This document shows, piece after piece, positions 25,101 through 37,848 of a stretch of 64,000 bases of DNA. Position 1 is the first letter of the stretch, and each line of letters opens with the position of its first letter. A program made the translations under genes and the position numbers. Where the stretch lies: assembly GCA_013076295.1 (NCBI GenBank), contig RQOL01000855.1, positions 1,674,001 to 1,738,000 on the forward strand, read 5' to 3'. Source of the stretch: Sanderia malayensis (lineage: Eukaryota > Cnidaria > Scyphozoa > Semaeostomeae > Pelagiidae). The notes beneath the pieces are model-generated. The model was given only the letters and a program-made list of their open reading frames with translations. It had not been told where the DNA came from and searched no databases.

Positions 25101-27937
25101 CAAAAGTAATTTCACTCTTTTTTACCTTACTGACTTCCTCTGCTATTTCTTTGGATGTTTTCCCAGGTGGTAATCGCAATCTGGCTTGATAAGTAAGCAC
25201 TTCTTCAACTGTCAGTGTTCTATGCATCACATCCTCTTGTGGCACAAAACCAGTAATTCTCTTGAATTTCTGAAGACTTTGCAAAATTTCACCATTCGCC
25301 TTGATAATGCCTTCAACTTTCTGAGGAATTTAACAAATTGTGAACAATAATAGCGCTCGATGATTAAAAAAATTACATGTGTAGAGTGGAAATCCAACCG
25401 TGCTACAAAGCACTGGTATTAATAAGAAACTCCAAGCAACAAGAAGAGTATGACATGCCATACAACTGTCGTCGGGGTGGTTTTCTATCTTCAGAAACTT
25501 CCACACCCAGACGTGGGGTACGGCACTCAGTATGTCGGTAGAGCTTGGTGCTACTAAGGTCAGTGACTTCTTGTAGTTCATTAATAAAGATTCACTGCTT
25601 ACCCCATAGAATGCTTTATCACTGACAACGTTGAGGAGAGTAGTTTTGCCAGCACCACTTGGTCCCATGATTGCAGTAACTTCACCACTTCTGATGTCAC
25701 CGTCGACACCTTGAAGAACGCACTTGCCACTCTACAATAAAAGCATATAGCCAGTTAAAATCTATTCTGAACATACTCTACGATGGCCAAAGAACACAGG
25801 AACGTGGCGTGGCATGGGATATGATCAACTAAAGCTGAGGATGTCTCGTTTCTAAAGGAAAAGGCTTGTTGGAGAAATAGAGACGGTATGTTGATATATT
25901 GGACATTTTTCGTCTGCATACATATATTTGACTTGTATCATGCATATCAAAAATAAGACTCTTAATTACTCGAGTTCTAAAGCAGACTGCTCAGGATTCA
26001 ATATAGCTTGACATTACTTACACTCTTCAGGGTAAGAGTTAAACTACTGAAGCTGAGATCGATCGTATATTCCTTTGGCACTAGATAGGTATCTTTGCAA
26101 CTGGCGAAATCTTCCATAGCAATGATGAAATGACCCACACCATCTTTAACACTGTAGTGCAAATCATTAATCATCCATCTCCACCAATGCTTCGTGTAAA
26201 ATTGAAGGGCTTCATAATTTTCAAAAATGCAATAGGCGATCAATAGCAACAACGTCAATGAAATTGTTATCAATGGACCAATTGCATTTTGCAAAGGAGC
26301 AGACTCCCCTTCTTTGCAAATTGTAACCGACTATAAAACAACAAAGAAGTTGATTAATTATAAATGGAAATAAAAATTTTAAAATTGTTTATTCTATATT
26401 GTTTATCATAACATTTATTCTACCTTTTTCAATTCTATTAAACTAAAAATAAAGCAGTCGATTAGTGGTTTCATTGGCTGACAATTTAAACGACAAGAAT
26501 GGCTGAGTAGTAAGCTCGTTTAACTCTTGATCAGAGAGCTGGAAGTTCAAGCCATCGTCTTGCCACAAAAATATGAGAAGAGCCACGGGACCAGCATCTC
26601 ACACCTTGAATTAGTATTGGGTTATTCAGTTCAGTGGCCCTTTTGCGCTTGGAAAATAAACCAATACCTTACGAAGACAACATACATCATACTTGTAAAT
26701 CAATCAATAATTTAAAAATAGCATATTAGATAGACGTACAGGGCATTTCTCAGCATATGTTGTCCCCTCTCTGCAATAATATCCTTTGGGACATATAATC
26801 TTCTGCGTTGCAGTTGGGCAGTAATTGCCTTTTGGGCATGTTGATGGCGATTTCGCCCCAGGGCAAGCGTACACACCACTTTCCAGTAATGTAGCTGCAA
26901 CTACACTGCCTGCAGAGCTTACACAGCAGGTTCCAAGTCTATTGCAGACTGAATAATAGCTTTTCTAGGGAAAAAGATTAGAAAGGAGAGTTATTTCGTT
27001 CATAATCACAAAAAACAGAAAGTAATTGTCGATTCTTACGTACTGTCACATGAGTCATCGTGTATGGCATGCAATGGGCTCCAAGAGGACAAGGGATGAT
27101 GCAAGTTTCATCTTGGGGGCAAAAGAAGCCTACAAACGAGAAATCGCCACATTAACGCAAAAAAAACTAAAATATCTTTTAAAATGTGGCTAGGAACAAA
27201 AAAGCAAAACTAAACACGCTAGACAACATCGCTAGCCAAACGAAATCTCCTACCAAAGTTTCTTAAGCTTTAAATAGTATATGGCGCTACAGTTTGTTTA
27301 AAGGGTTTCTTATAAAAAGAATGGGTTTAGCCCCCCAAATCTCTAAAATTAAATACCACAGCTCAACAAAGCATTAACAAGTAATAACAAAGCTCCTTGT
27401 TAAAGGTGTTAAACAAAAGGCTAAAATAAAATGCTGACCTGGAGGGCATGCCTTAGTGCTACCAGAGATTGTTCTGTAAAACCCTGTATCACAGGCAGTT
27501 GTATTCCAAGGTAATGAGCACAGTGCCTTATGAGTCAGTGGACCATACGTTTCAGCCGGGGTTCTACCAGTTGTAAGAGAAGGATCGCATGACTTGACAC
27601 TTGAGCAACAAACTTGTGCATAAGCAGCAGGGCAACATGGAAATGGACCTGCACCAGCTCTTTCTAAAAAATAATAGAAATTGCCTTTGCTGTTGCCTTG
27701 TAAAAGTAAGCCACAAGGTTACAAAATCAAGCTTTTGATGTTTAATTCTCACTCAAAAAGAGGCGTTGAGACGATTTTCGATGACTTTAGTGCATTATTT
27801 GAATTTTGATATTGTTTATACTTACTCTTGCATAAATTCTCAGCATTTGCTGTTGTGATAATATTCAGCAATGCTTCAAACGCAAATACAAATACCAATG
27901 CTGTTTTGAGGAGCTGTCGTCTTTTCGAAATTTCCAT
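22162..27937 (-). CDS. ABCG-family half-transporter with Cys-rich ectodomain (ABCG24/28, 'white-brown complex 30' type)
   Basis: Multi-exon gene from the ATG at 27937 to the stop at 22162. The first exon (27826-27937) encodes a signal peptide ([20 protein letters not shown]). A Cys-rich extracellular region follows (~26740-27664; [17 protein letters not shown]), then a membrane segment ([18 protein letters not shown]). The nucleotide-binding domain has Walker [13 protein letters not shown] (~25650), Q-loop GFVPQEDVM, signature [12 protein letters not shown], Walker [13 protein letters not shown] and H-loop CVIHQPRYE. The C-terminal ABC2 membrane domain has about six segments, ending [18 protein letters not shown]. 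The NBD-before-TMD order marks subfamily G; an N-terminal Cys-rich ectodomain is best known from plant ABCG24/28. The substrate is unknown. The intron between signature/Walker B and the D-loop begins GC (24621-24720). The 3' end is ~330 bp upstream of the NUP160 start, on the same strand. Confidence 0.88.
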
Positions 27938-28288
27938 TGAAAACTGTTTGCAACGCGTGACTATTTCTTGCAGTCCTTATGCTTCATTTTCATTGCCCAT
28001 CTTTACGCTAAATAGGCTTTTGAAAATCATACTCTTTAGAAACAGGAATGTTCAAAATGCATTTATTAAAATCTTTTGACGCAAGTTAACTTTTTTGAAA
28101 AAAATCGTTAATTCGCTATTTCGAAAATGATGGCGTCATTTGTAGTTTGTAATTCCCGCGAAACTCAGCCTCTTTTTGAAGTTGTGACGTATTTTGGAAT
28201 GGAAGGGAGAACACGATACAAAGGCCTACGCTCGTGAAGAAGAACACACACAACTTTCTTGTCACTTTGTTGAATTCTTATTCAAAAG
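27938..28288. promoter_or_regulatory. shared divergent promoter region, ABCG gene / GCAT
   Basis: Only about 350 bp separate the two divergent ATGs. A GTGACG-type motif and AT-rich stretches are visible, but no certain TATA box. Bidirectional promoter function is inferred from spacing alone. Confidence 0.4.
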
Positions 28289-31200
28289 ATGATTCCAGCC
28301 GCATTTCGGCGTGAGATCTCGAGAAGTATCATAGGTAACAGCAATTAAAACTATAACTAATTTATCTTTCGTTTTTCAATTCAGTGAATTAATTATTTTT
28401 CTGTGGGGTGTGAGGTGGGTGTGTTCATGACGTGTACTTCACATATAGTTTGGCTCAAGCCATATTAACCAAACCAAAACGTGACGCTATTAAAATTGTT
28501 TAATATTTAGATTTTCTTATATTATAAGGAAATAGTGAGAGAAAGATTACTGCAAGGGGCTGCAAGAGTCTTATGTGAAAGAATATTAGTAAAAAACTTG
28601 AAATGATAGTTGCATTATATTTGCTATATTGTTTTAGCGTCCTTGAGACATCCTAAAAACATCCACCATGGCCAAACGAGACTAAGTTCAGGCGTCCCTG
28701 CTATGAGGGAGATACTTAGCAATCAATTGAAAGCCATAAAAGATGCTGGAACATGGAAAACTGAACGTGTTATAACATCTGCCCAAAGAGGTTTGATCAA
28801 CGTGCAAAATTCAGAGGACAAAATCTTGAATTTCTGCGCCAATAATTATCTTGGTCTATCGGTAAGACTTCCATTACAGTGCAATCTTGTCAATATAGTC
28901 AACCATTGGCCATAAATGGTTGGGCATGTTGACAGGATGGTTGCATAGTCATTTTTGGCTCGCCAAAATAAAGTGATTATAATAACAACACATATAACTT
29001 GCATTGAATAAAAGAATTCCCTCTATTAATTATGATCTATTCACCAAGGTGGCTGAGTAAAGTGGTAGACAAAGCTAAATGCTAAGATATTTGAATGCAT
29101 CCATAAAGTATAGAGTGTGTCTTGGTGTGCTTAGAAATGCATTCCCTGTCATATTTTAATCATTGAGTTTCAATCTTCTTCCAAGGCTGACAAAGATATC
29201 ATATCTGCAAGCAAGGAATTCCTGGACACCCACGGTGCAGGTGTAAGTTCTGTTAGATTCATTTGTGGCACGCAAGATATCCACAAGAATCTTGAGGCAA
29301 AGATTGCCAAGTTCCACCAACGTGAAGATGCAATTTTGTACATAAGTTGCTTTGATGCTAATGCTGGATTGTTTGAGGTGTTGTTGACACCTGAGGATGC
29401 TGTGTTAAGTGATGAGTTGAATCATGCTTCCATCATTGATGGAATTCGTCTTTGCAAGGCCAAGAAATTCAGATACAAACACATGGACATGAATGGTTGG
29501 TTTGATTTTCACCTTGTTATTGCTATCTTGGACATTTCTCAATCAATGACAAATATTTCATGGCTAACATTGATGCTCACTTATGCTATCATCATAGTTT
29601 GATAAATGATGAATACTGCATTTTAGATCTTGAGTTGAAACTAAAAGAAGCAGATGCAAATGGGGCCAGAATGAAATTAATTGCAACTGATGGGGTTTTT
29701 AGCATGGATGGAAATGTGGCACCACTTGAGTAATTATCAAAAATTTCTTTGGCATTTGCTTCGTAGTGAGTAGCTATTATGTTTTATGTACCGGAAGTTT
29801 TGAATGTCTGGGAAAATTGTTTTTACAGCAAAATCTGTGAGCTTGCTGATAAATACAATGCATTGACGTACATTGACGATTGTCATGCAACCGGATTTTT
29901 CGGAGCAACGGGAAGGTATCAACAAGATGAATAGCTCATTTGACATCGTTTTCAATGTTTCATAATTCGAGAATCTCATATTGCGAATTTTCTCATTTGA
30001 ACAGAGGTACAGAAGAATACTTTGGTCTTGATGGCAAAGTCACGATGATCAACTCGACGCTGGGAAAGGCATTAGGTGGAGCTGCTGGTATGTTCTACAT
30101 TCACGTTTTTAGTAACAGCAATTCGATTTTAACATGCACTGCAATGACCTGCTTGCTCTTTTTATTCATAGGTGGGTATACTGCTGGTCCAACAGAGCTG
30201 GTACAACTTCTACGTCAGAAGTCAAGACCTTACTTGTTCTCAAACTCCTGCCCACCTCCGATTGTTGGAACTGCAAGCAAGGTACTGCATTGCATACGAA
30301 GCGGATTTTCTACAATTGACATCCGCTATTAAGGTATCCCAACAATGCTATACCAAGACGAGGCGAAACGGAATATTGTTCAAGAAAGCGATTGTTTGAG
30401 AATGAGACCAGATAGCGCATGTCAACTGTATTTCTTTCTGAATATTGTATTTTATACCAAGTCTCTTTGATGTAAACTCCCTGACCCCAACCCTAAACAT
30501 ATCTACCAGATAGAGGTAGATATGTTTAGGGTATGCTCAGCATGCCAGCATAGCGTTATAAATGCTTCTTTATGTGTTATAGGTTTTCGATATGTTGATG
30601 GATGGATCGCCTTTGACAAAGAAAGTCATGGAAAACACACAGCGCTTTAGAAGTGAAATGACTAAAGCTGGATTTACTGTCATAGTATGATACATGTTAT
30701 TAATTGTATGCTTACATGTCTTGTGCCTCATTTTGAATCATTACAAAGCATCATCCTATATACTTTGTATTTTATTTTACAGGGAGATAATCATCCCATT
30801 TGCCCTGTCATGATGCCAGACGAAAGAACAGCAGTTGATTTTGCTGATGCCATGCTTGGTAATCCATCACCTCAAATGTTCTTTATTACTATTATCATTC
30901 TTTCCACTTCTTATTTTTTCTCACACACTGCTTCCATCTTACCCTCGCATCGTCACTATACCTCCACGAATCAAATGTTTCGCTTTTTAGGTCATGGAAT
31001 CTACGTGATTGGCTTTACATTTCCAGTCGTACCAAGAGGTATAAACTCCAACCATTAACTACTCACAGGACCTACGTACAAACTAGCATTGCATATCAAG
31101 CCTTGCTTATCAAGCCTTGCTTATCAAGCCTTGCGTATCAAGCCTTGCGTATCAAGCCTTGCGTATCAAGCATTGCGTATCAATCCCTGCGTATCAAGCC

Positions 31201-32174
31201 TTGCGTATCAAGCCTTACGTATCAAGCTTTGCGTATCAAGCTTTGCGTATCAAGCCTTACGTATCAAGCTTTGCGTATCAAGCTTTGCGTATCAAGCCTT
31301 GCGTATCAAGCCTTGCATATCAAGCCTTGCGTATCAAGCCTTGCATATCAAGCCTTACGTATCAAGCTTTGCGTATCAAGCTTTGCGTATAAAGCCTTGC
31401 GTATCAAGCCTTGCATATCAAGCCTTGCGTATCAAGCTTTGCGTATCAAGCTTTGCGTATAAAGCCTTGCGTATCAAGCCTTACGTATCAAGCTTTGCGT
31501 ATCAAGCTTTGGGTATCACGCCTTGCGTATCAAGCCTTGCATATCAAGCCTTACGTATCAAGCTTTGCGTATCAAGCTTTGCGTATAAAGCCTTGCGTAT
31601 CAAGCCTTGCATATCAAGCCTTACGTATCAAGCTTTGCGTATCAAGCTTTGCGTATCAAGCCTTACGTATCAAGCTTTCCGTATCAAGCCTTGCATATCA
31701 AGCCTTGCGTATCAAGCCTTGCATATCAAGCCTTACGTATCAAGCTTTGCGTATCAAGCTTTGTGTATCAAGCCTTGCATATCAAGCCTTACGTATCAAG
31801 CTTTGCGTATCAAGCCTTACGTATCAAGCCTTACGTATCAAGCTTTGCGTATCAAGCTTTGCGTATCAAGCTTTGCGTATAAAGCCTTGCGTATCAAGCC
31901 TTGCGTATCAAGCCTTGCCCTCCAATGACTCATTAACTTGTTACATCTCTGCAAAGTGAAGCCTTGCTGTCTCTTAAATCCACAGAACTGGTTGATCTCC
32001 AGTTGTGTGTTTTAGTTGAGTGATTAAAGATGTCTAATGCATTGTTTGTGTTCTTATTTTTGTAAAGGAAAAGCACGCATCCGAGTGCAAATGTCTGCTG
32101 CCCATTCTCTTGAACAAGTTGACCAATGCATCAATGCCTTTGTGGACGTCGGAAAGTCAAAAGGTGTGATTTGA
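28289..32174 (+). CDS. GCAT: Glycine C-acetyltransferase (2-amino-3-ketobutyrate CoA ligase), mitochondrial
   Basis: Eleven exons: 28289-28334, 28638-28861, 29186-29495, 29627-29729, 29829-29915, 30005-30087, 30172-30281, 30583-30684, 30783-30858, 30991-31038 and 32068-32174. This PLP enzyme of the alpha-oxoamine synthase family converts 2-amino-3-oxobutyrate plus CoA to glycine and acetyl-CoA in threonine breakdown. Visible blocks: [71 protein letters not shown] and the PLP-lysine region [20 protein letters not shown], then [12 protein letters not shown] and [19 protein letters not shown] at the end. The N-terminus ([15 protein letters not shown]) fits a mitochondrial presequence. Length is as in animal orthologues and every domain is present. 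Intron 10 carries an 830-bp minisatellite and intron 7 a perfect hairpin. Confidence 0.95.
30491..30531. repeat. perfect 16-bp inverted repeat (hairpin) in GCAT intron
   Basis: CCCTAAACATATCTAC at 30491-30506 pairs with GTAGATATGTTTAGGG at 30516-30531 across a 9-base loop. Confidence 0.9.
31088..31918. repeat. 14-bp minisatellite, ~59 copies, in GCAT intron 10
   Basis: Tandem TATCAAGCCTTGCG units with a strict 14-bp period. Variants are AAGCC/AAGCT, TTGCG/TTGCA/TTACG and occasional ATAAAG. Because 14 is not a multiple of 3, all three forward frames read the same 14-residue repeat without stops. The long open frames here are therefore repeat artefacts, not genes. Confidence 0.97.
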
Positions 32175-33023
32175 AAATCTTCGCCATTATGGTGCGAATA
32201 GTTTTGTCTATTGGATACTTTAGTTGCCATAATGCTTAATTATCTACAACAAAGACAATGTACAAGGTATGAAGAACACAATAAAGTAGTGTCAGTAATA
32301 TTATTTATATTTTGTAAAGTGAATGCCCGAAATCGAATTTGTATTCGTTACTTATTTGTCATAACTGTGAGTATGATTCTATGTAGTTTTGCATTTTGTA
32401 TTATTTTCTTGTCTTTTCACTTTAAGCATCGAGACGTGCTGTATGTAGGGAGAGTTTGGTAGTTAAATTGACGAAGCAACAGATAATGAGAATAAAAGAG
32501 TTTATCACGTCATGAGCAGGAGTTTTGATGAGTGCGACGTTTTGACAGATACGTCTCTCATCTCTCACTTCCCTAATCATATTCTATTTTGCCAACCACT
32601 GAACACACAAACACCAGCATATTCACAAAGCAAAGGACTTTCAACCGAAATCGTTTGCTGGAAGCGAACCTAAAGCTCTGACGTTTCATTTAGAGCTGCT
32701 TGTTGGGTGATGTGCAGAGAGAGTTTGTTATCGCGCCTGTATGTGCAACGATACCTATAAAGGTATTCGTTCTAATGTATGTCTTTGGCGGCTTGAATTG
32801 CATGCAAAATAACTTGTACTTATTGAATAATTTATAACATTGCATGGTGTTCAGAATGTTCAATTCACAATCTCCATGGTAGCCATCCAATTAAATTTCT
32901 GATTCCCGTTTGAAACTCTGTTTTCATCAAACAAAGACACCATAACATAACGTCAAAGTTTGCAAATACAGGAAATTTTACAGTTTTATCTTTGGAGCAG
33001 GATCAACACGCATTTTTTTCACA
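32175..33023. other. GCAT-TMEM30 intergenic region
   Basis: No gene seen. It contains a copy of the dispersed repeat at about 32490-32565 (AATAAAAGAGTTTATCACG, GACGTTTTGACAGATACGTC). The last part must hold the promoter of the first TMEM30 copy. Confidence 0.5.
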
Positions 33024-35467
33024 ATGCCTTGCTGGCCGTGCAAGAAAAAGCAGCCGAAGGATCCATCACATCCAAATAGACCAGATAGTAAGCTTTTTTA
33101 CTTTTATAATGGTCGATTAGTCATTATTCTGATTTAGAATACTCTCAACAATCCTATACTCTCAAGATTATAGTCCTTGCGATTTGTTAAATTAACGTTC
33201 ACTATTCCATAGGTAATCTTTTAATGCAGCAGAAGATGTCACATTGTGAATTGGAGATCTCTGCTTCAACACTGTTGCCTATTTTACTTTGTCTTGGAGT
33301 TATCTTTATACCCCTTGGAATTGTCTTCTTGACTGCGTCAGCAAAGGTTTGTCCGAATTGTTACGAAACCTATATTCTACATCCTATATTCACATTCTAT
33401 ATTCTATACTCACTATATTCTTTACTCGTAATATTCTTCAACCTATTCTCGAACGAGTACTGAATAAACACAAGAAATTCATAGCCATTTATTTCATCAT
33501 TTTTCATTAGCTTCTTACTTGGTAATGTCTCTATAGACTTTAAGATTTAAGACATCAAGATTTTATTAAAAAGCAAATCGATTGACAAATAAAGTGGCAG
33601 TTAAATTTTTTCATTAAAGTTAATTAAATTTACCTGAATTAAGAGACCAGTACTAAACTAAATTAAGGCAGATCTACATTTCATTCTCACAAAACTATGA
33701 CATGTACTATGAAATGTGAAATGTTAATTCAATCGCTCACCTTATCCCTCTATTGTTTCTTACAGGTGCTGGAAACAACTGTTGAATACACAAAGTGCAA
33801 GCAATTCTCTTGCGATGCCGCATATAAACTTGCAAGCAATACTGGCAAGAAATGCTGCAGTGTAACATTTGATTTGAAGAAAGAATTTGTTGGACAGGTC
33901 TACATGTTCTATCAGCTTGAAAACTTCTATCAGGTAATTAATAACTTAAGATTTACTTCAAATGTGTCGTGTTCGCGCTGTACCAAGATGTTTTACTCGA
34001 GCGAGGCAGCAGCACGACGTTTGAATGAAATAGTTGTGTCAGGGCGTGTTAGGAAGTGTCGTGCCTTATATGCGCGGACACGACACGGCAGTAGCAAGAC
34101 GTTTGAATTAAATAGTCGTGTCAGGGCGTGTTAGAAAGTGTAGTGCCATAAAACGCGGACACGACACGGCAGTAGCACGACGTTTGAACGAAATAGGCGT
34201 GTCATGGCGTGCTAGAAAGTATCGTGCCATAAAATTGCCAATACGACACGACACGGGGACGTCTGGAGCAGATCTAAGCCCTTTCCAGTCGCTCACTTAT
34301 ATCAGTCGGATTCAAGATACTTGTTGTTTTGTTGCTAATGTGTTTAACTCTCTCTTACCTTAGAATCACAGACTTTTTGCCAGATCGAAGGATGACGAAC
34401 AACTACGCGGGAATTTGAGAACGAAATTGTCGGCGACGTGTGCTGAACCTTATAGATCAAGAAATGTCAGCACAGGCCAACATTCTTCAGCCATAAAGAG
34501 CATTGCCCCTTGTGGAGCCATCGCGAACAGCATTTTTAATGGTATGTGTGCAATGCAACTATAGTTGCTTTAGCATTCAGTCAAATCTGCATATGTCAAA
34601 CTTATGTAATTCGAACTTTATCTTGTAATTCATTTGTCTAGATACCTTCAAGTTGGTCTATATTCAATCTGGACCAGACATTGACGTGACCATGAGTTCC
34701 AAAGGCTTGACGTGGACCAAGGAGAAAGGACACAAGTTTGCCAACCCACCACTGAAAGGTGGTGCAACAAATTCCTCACTGAAATTTGCCTACAGTGAAT
34801 TCGCAAGCCCGCCGAATTGGCCTAAGCCTCTATATGAATTGAAACCGTACGAAGAGGATGACAATGCTAATCTCAACAGTGCTTTGATCATTTGGATGAG
34901 ATCCGCAGCCTTTCCAACGTTCCGGAAATTATTCCGAAAGGTTCAACACACTGGTGCGCATTTTAGCAAAGGTCTGCCCAAAGGAAACTACCGCATGGAT
35001 ATCCAATACAGTATCCTTTTCTTTACAAAATAAATTTCCCTCCATACCCATATCTGTTTCATATATTTTTGTTGAATTGAAAGACATGTCAAGTGTCAGT
35101 ATTATTTGCTTTATTTGGGATGTATTAGATGTATAGAAGTAATGATATGGAGCCCCGTGCAGCTTCTCTGTGCTTTATCAATAACAATAAGCGACCCGCA
35201 TATTATCCGGGGGTAGCAATTCAGTTTTTTGCTTCGATGAGCTTCAGCTATTTTCCACGCATTATGCACTTAAATATTTGCTAAGATTATCCAGTAGAAG
35301 TCTTCGATGGTCGAAAGTCTTTTGTGTTGTCTACAGCTACTTGGTTGGGAGGAAAGAACAGTTTTCTTGGCGTATGCTACCTGACATCGGGAATATTTTC
35401 TCTTGTGTTTGGCTTCCTTTTCATGGTTATTCACATGAAAACGAGAACGAGGTCAGATTTACCTTGA
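33024..35467 (+). CDS. TMEM30A: TMEM30/CDC50 family protein, copy 1 (P4-ATPase beta subunit)
   Basis: Six exons: 33024-33087, 33213-33346, 33766-33933, 34364-34541, 34642-35010 and 35286-35467, giving about 364 residues (human TMEM30A has 361). CDC50 proteins bind P4-ATPase lipid flippases and are needed for their exit from the ER and their activity. The N-terminus is short and cytosolic. TM1 is LLPILLCLGVIFIPLGIVFL. The ectodomain has paired cysteines, [33 protein letters not shown] and NYPVEVFDGRK. TM2 is LTSGIFSLVFGFLFMVIHMK. The coding end is taken as ...KTRTRSDLP-stop by reading through a possible donor (AACGAG|GTCAGA); a further small 3' exon, as in copy 2, cannot be excluded. All intron positions match copy 2. 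Confidence 0.93.
34009..34258. repeat. three tandem ~82-bp repeats in TMEM30 copy 1 intron 3
   Basis: Each unit has ACGACGTTTGAA, GTGTCAGGGCGTG and GCGGACACGACACGGCAGTA. The third copy is the most diverged. The units are rich in the CGTGTC/GACACG complementary pair. Confidence 0.85.
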
Positions 35468-36015
35468 ACGAGGTCAATCATTATTACCCTGTTCCTGCAA
35501 CGTGTTATTTCATTTATTTTTATTGCATTCTAGTTCCACTACCAGAGTCATGGCTTTCCAGTAAACACTGGCTTTCACTTCAAGAGTGTGCTTACTTACA
35601 CAAGTTGTTTTCAACAACATTGTTTTTATAACTTCACTTTCAAACCACATTATCGTGTAATTTTAGGAAAATATTAGAGTACCATGTAAATTTTACACCA
35701 CCTGTAATATATACGCAAGTTTTATTCGCAATTGGCAGTTTTAATTAAGTCGCTAACAAGCAGATGTGTTCAACTTGTGAACGAAATCTGTCCATATTGT
35801 ATTCCATTTTATGCCTCAGAATTCTACTAGCTGTTGTTTTTGCTTGTTCCCTCGCTCGAGTGAAGCACAGGGACGCAATGTAAGTAGTCTTAGCCGCGCC
35901 TAATGTGCGCTCTCCCGCGTGCCAATGCACCTGCTTTGTTGTCGTGACGTCAAGAGCTGAAACAAAAAGAAAAGAAGGTAGGAGTGGAGAGTGGAAGAGA
36001 AAGTGAAGCCTGAAC
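35468..36015. other. spacer between the TMEM30 paralogues
   Basis: AT-rich 3' flank of copy 1 followed by a more GC-rich stretch from about 35830 (promoter of copy 2, with GTGACGTCA near 35944). No other gene seen. Confidence 0.5.
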
Positions 36016-37848
36016 ATGGCGGCCATTAATTCTCGTCCAAGTTCTGCACAAATTATCGACGGAAGCGATGAAGACTCCAACAAGCAGTCACGAAGGCCTG
36101 GCAGTAAGATTCCCATACATTATACTATGATATACCATGTTTAATATTTCATTTAAAGCTATGGTTTTTCTTAAATAAACTGCCAATATGAATTAGGCCA
36201 GTTTCTATCACAATTTCTGCGTTTTCCAGATTCCGCTTTCAAGCAGCAAAAATTGAAGGCTTGGCAACCGATTTTAACTGCATCATCGGTTCTCCCTGTA
36301 TTCTTCGTGATTGGAGTTTTGTTCCTACCTATTGGAATTTACCTCTTAGTATCATCGAACAACGTACGTGAAAAATTAATAATTTATTCTTATTTTTCTG
36401 CACCGTTTTAGTCTTGCTGCATATACATTACATGTTTTGTAAGTCATAGCGTATTTATCACAGGTCCAAGAGTTTATCAAGGAGTATACAAGCTGTTCCA
36501 ACTGTGATAAGTTTTTTGATGATGTTGCAAATGTTGGAAAAACATGCAGCTGCCAAGTGAACTTCAATTTATCAACAAAATTTAATGGCCCTGTTTACAT
36601 GTATTACGGACTGTCAAATTATTACCAGGTATTGTACTTCCTTCAATCTATGCTCATATACATATGATCTGTGTTAAAATCATTATTATAAATTTTTTTG
36701 AGTTTTTCCATTATTAGAACAGCCAGTTAAATAATTTTGAACAGAGTATCAACCACTTATTTTTTGTAGAACCATAGAAGATATGTCCGCTCAAAGGATG
36801 ATAGCCAGCTTCATGGTACACTGAAAGCAAAGGTTGCCACAGACTGCAAACCATTCAATGAGAGATCATTTACAAACACATTAAATAAGACAATTACTGA
36901 GCCTATTGCTCCTTGTGGTGCCATTGCCAACAGTATGTTTAATGGTATGTCATTTTTAATGTCATTGTATCGATCAGACTTGCTTAAGTTACAAACTTAT
37001 GGAAATTTTTTTCAGATTTACTTGTTGAATGAGTTTAATTTTTTCAGATACATTTAAATTGTATTCAATGAAGAATTCGGCAAGTCCTCAGCAAATCCAA
37101 ATGATGTATAAAAACATTGCTTGGAAGTCAGACAGAACCTCAAAGTTCAAAAACCCATCTGGCAGCAGTCTTCAGGCAGCCTTCGCCGGGTTTTCCAGAC
37201 CTCCAAATTGGCAGAAAAATGTTTGGCAGTTAGATAATGATACAAGCAACAATGGCTTTGTCAATCAGGATTTTATTGTATGGATGAGGGTAGCTGCTTT
37301 CCCCACATTCAGAAAGCTATATCGTATCATTAAGAACGGACTGGAGGCTGGCGAATATCGTATTGAAATTAATTACAGTATCCTTTTCAATGCATGATTA
37401 ATTTCTAGAAGTTTCCATCCATCGCTCATCATCAGGGTTTCATTCACTTTGGAACCCCTTCCTGTCTTCCTTCCTTCCACGATGTTCTGCAAGTATTGAA
37501 TACATCTTCTGTCTTCTGCATGTGTTTTCTTAACAGAATCTTAGACTATCCTGTGCACAAATTCAATGGGAAGAAGAGAGTGATTTTATCCACTGCTACA
37601 TGGATTGGAGGGAAAAACAATTTCCTCGGAACAGCGTACATTGTAGTTGGGTCATTGTGCATCGTTTTTGGTATAATCTTCCTCATTGTTCATTTGAAAT
37701 TCAGAACAAGGTAACACAATTACTTTAAGCATGTAATAATTATTTTTAGTCTATATTCTTCAATTATTTTGCACTGTTTTGTACTCTATACTTACATTCA
37801 AGTATTTTTATTTTTTTCAGATCTTTGCGTGAATGGAGTCGCCGTTAG
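36016..37848 (+). CDS. TMEM30A: TMEM30/CDC50 family protein, copy 2 (P4-ATPase beta subunit)
   Basis: Seven exons: 36016-36103, 36230-36363, 36464-36628, 36770-36944, 37048-37377, 37545-37710 and 37821-37848, giving about 361 residues. Same role and layout as copy 1. The cytosolic N-terminus is longer and unrelated ([20 protein letters not shown]). TM1 is [18 protein letters not shown]. The ectodomain shows [48 protein letters not shown] and [14 protein letters not shown]2 is [18 protein letters not shown], and the end is RSLREWSRR. The first two exons differ most from copy 1 and the ectodomain core is clearly homologous, so this is an old tandem duplication with both copies intact. Confidence 0.94.

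Noticed and set aside
29041..29115. tRNA-like GGTGGCTGAGTAAAGTGG in a GCAT intron
   Set aside because: A-box resemblance only; no B box at the right distance.
31089..31959. Open frames up to 279 residues ([18 protein letters not shown] repeats)
   Set aside because: The 14-bp repeat is stop-free in all forward frames; the region lies inside a GCAT intron with intact flanking exons.
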